From Clostridium bornimense (GTDB lineage Bacteria > Bacillota > Clostridia > Clostridiales > Clostridiaceae), in contig NZ_HG917868.1 of NCBI RefSeq assembly GCF_000577895.1, positions 1,984,001-2,048,000 of the forward strand: a DNA stretch of 64,000 bases, given 5' to 3'. Within the stretch, counting starts at the first letter, position 1. Every line of letters begins with the position of its first letter. The notes beneath the pieces are model-generated. The model had not been told where the DNA came from, made no database searches, and was given only the letters and a program-made list of their open reading frames with translations. Of this stretch, positions 63,396-64,000 are shown one piece after another. A program made the position numbers and the translations under genes.

Positions 63396-64000
63396 TTATG
63401 CATTCTTTACTTCTTTTTTAAATAATTTTTTTCCACAAGATATTGCTACCATAAGACCTAATGCCATTAGTAATATAGCAAATATTAATTGTAGACCATC
63501 TGTTAAAAATGCAAAGTTTCCTAATACAAATATCTTATTAAATATATTTATAATAGCTCGTACTAATGCAGTAAATGTAACAACTAACATTATTCCCATT
63601 GGACCCCATAACATAAATCCAGAACGTCCAGTTGTCTTAAGGAATACTGCTAATGCGATTAATACTAATGCTGATAATAATTGATTTGCTGATCCAAATA
63701 ATGGCCAAACATTATTATAGCCTCCAAGTGAAAGGATTAATCCTACTGCAAGAGTGATTATTGTGGCAAAATATTTATTTGTCATAAGCTTTTTAAATGG
63801 TGTCATTGTACTTGGATCACTTGATTCATCCATAAAAAATTCTTGAAATGACATACGTCCTATACGAGCAACAGAATCTAGTGAAGTTAATGCTAATGCT
63901 GAAACACACATTGTCATAACACAAGTAGCAACATAACTTGGTATTCCCAATTTTCCAAGGAATCCAGCTATAGCTGATGCAAAAAGAGCAAATGGTGTTC
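63396..64000 (-). CDS. cstA: CstA-family peptide/pyruvate transporter, C-terminal part (cut by window edge)
   Basis: The last 201 codons are present; the gene continues beyond the right edge. Family motifs FALFASAIAGFLGKLGIPSY (with the preceding frame open), ALTSLDSVARIGRMSFQEF and WPLFGSANQLLSALVLIAL are typical of carbon-starvation protein CstA. The visible part has four TM helices and a Lys-rich tail (KKLFKKEVKNA). CstA proteins import peptides or pyruvate, usually when carbon runs low (family knowledge). Confidence 0.92.
   Translation of the reverse strand, partial: TPFALFASAIAGFLGKLGIPSYVATCVMTMCVSALALTSLDSVARIGRMSFQEFFMDESSDPSTMTPFKKLMTNKYFATIITLAVGLILSLGGYNNVWPLFGSANQLLSALVLIALAVFLKTTGRSGFMLWGPMGIMLVVTFTALVRAIINIFNKIFVLGNFAFLTDGLQLIFAILLMALGLMVAISCGKKLFKKEVKNA

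Overview
The window is about 71-75% A+T. It carries sigma-A style promoters, strong Shine-Dalgarno (SD) sites, an alpha/beta-type small acid-soluble spore protein, a fused AdhE aldehyde/alcohol dehydrogenase, an NADP isocitrate dehydrogenase of the eukaryote-like type and many T-tailed hairpins. This points to a spore-forming, fermentative Clostridium (sensu stricto); I cannot name the species. No rRNA, tRNA, CRISPR array, complete insertion sequence or prophage was seen.

Layout. 1-3.0 kb: the start of an FAD oxidoreductase gene (cut by the window edge), an Lrp/AsnC regulator and a secreted GH5 mannanase with crystallin-like and carbohydrate-binding modules. 3.2-8.6 kb: a complete BceRSAB-type antimicrobial-peptide sensing and efflux module, followed by Hsp33. 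9-10.7 kb: a YitT membrane protein and a lipoprotein beta-carbonic anhydrase. 10.9-19.5 kb: an arginine-linked block with an amino-acid ABC transporter behind ArgR-like boxes, a 2-hydroxyacid dehydrogenase, a HisC-like aminotransferase, a broken class III aminotransferase, RocB, a GntR regulator with an in-frame stop, and a DDAH/arginine-deiminase-fold enzyme. 19.6-29 kb: an MCP, a methyltransferase-like protein, an AGCS symporter, acylphosphatase, Icd, a CNNM protein, a MATE pump and an orphan holin. 29.7-42.5 kb: a two-component system, an ABC-F protein, AdhE, an AbgT transporter, a PfkB kinase and a small glycosyltransferase pair. 42.7-47.3 kb: a spore protein and a polyamine operon (regulator-potABCD). 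47.7-51.4 kb: an ABC-2 exporter behind a leader-peptide attenuator. 51.4-53.7 kb: T-box-controlled ilvBN. 54-64 kb: a DEAD helicase, an L,D-transpeptidase with a sensor kinase that probably starts at ATT, two secreted or anchored lipases, a FUSC protein and the 3' end of cstA.

Two items deserve most attention. First, a dispersed intergenic repeat family occurs at seven loci in 41 kb. It is made of small hairpin modules whose stems change in a compensatory way between copies, often joined to period-7 GTGCCTT-like tracts. It looks like a structured, probably mobile or RNA-level, element that codes for nothing. Second, the minus-strand region before the ABC-2 exporter has every part of a ribosome-mediated attenuator: a consensus extended promoter, an SD-led 13-codon ORF, an antiterminator segment and an intrinsic terminator. 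It is divergent from the ilvBN T-box promoter.

The arginine block seems to be partly decaying: one regulator has a nonsense codon and one aminotransferase has lost its N-terminal half. Other gene remnants (hemerythrin-like tail, DUF1877-like head) lie in intergenic DNA.
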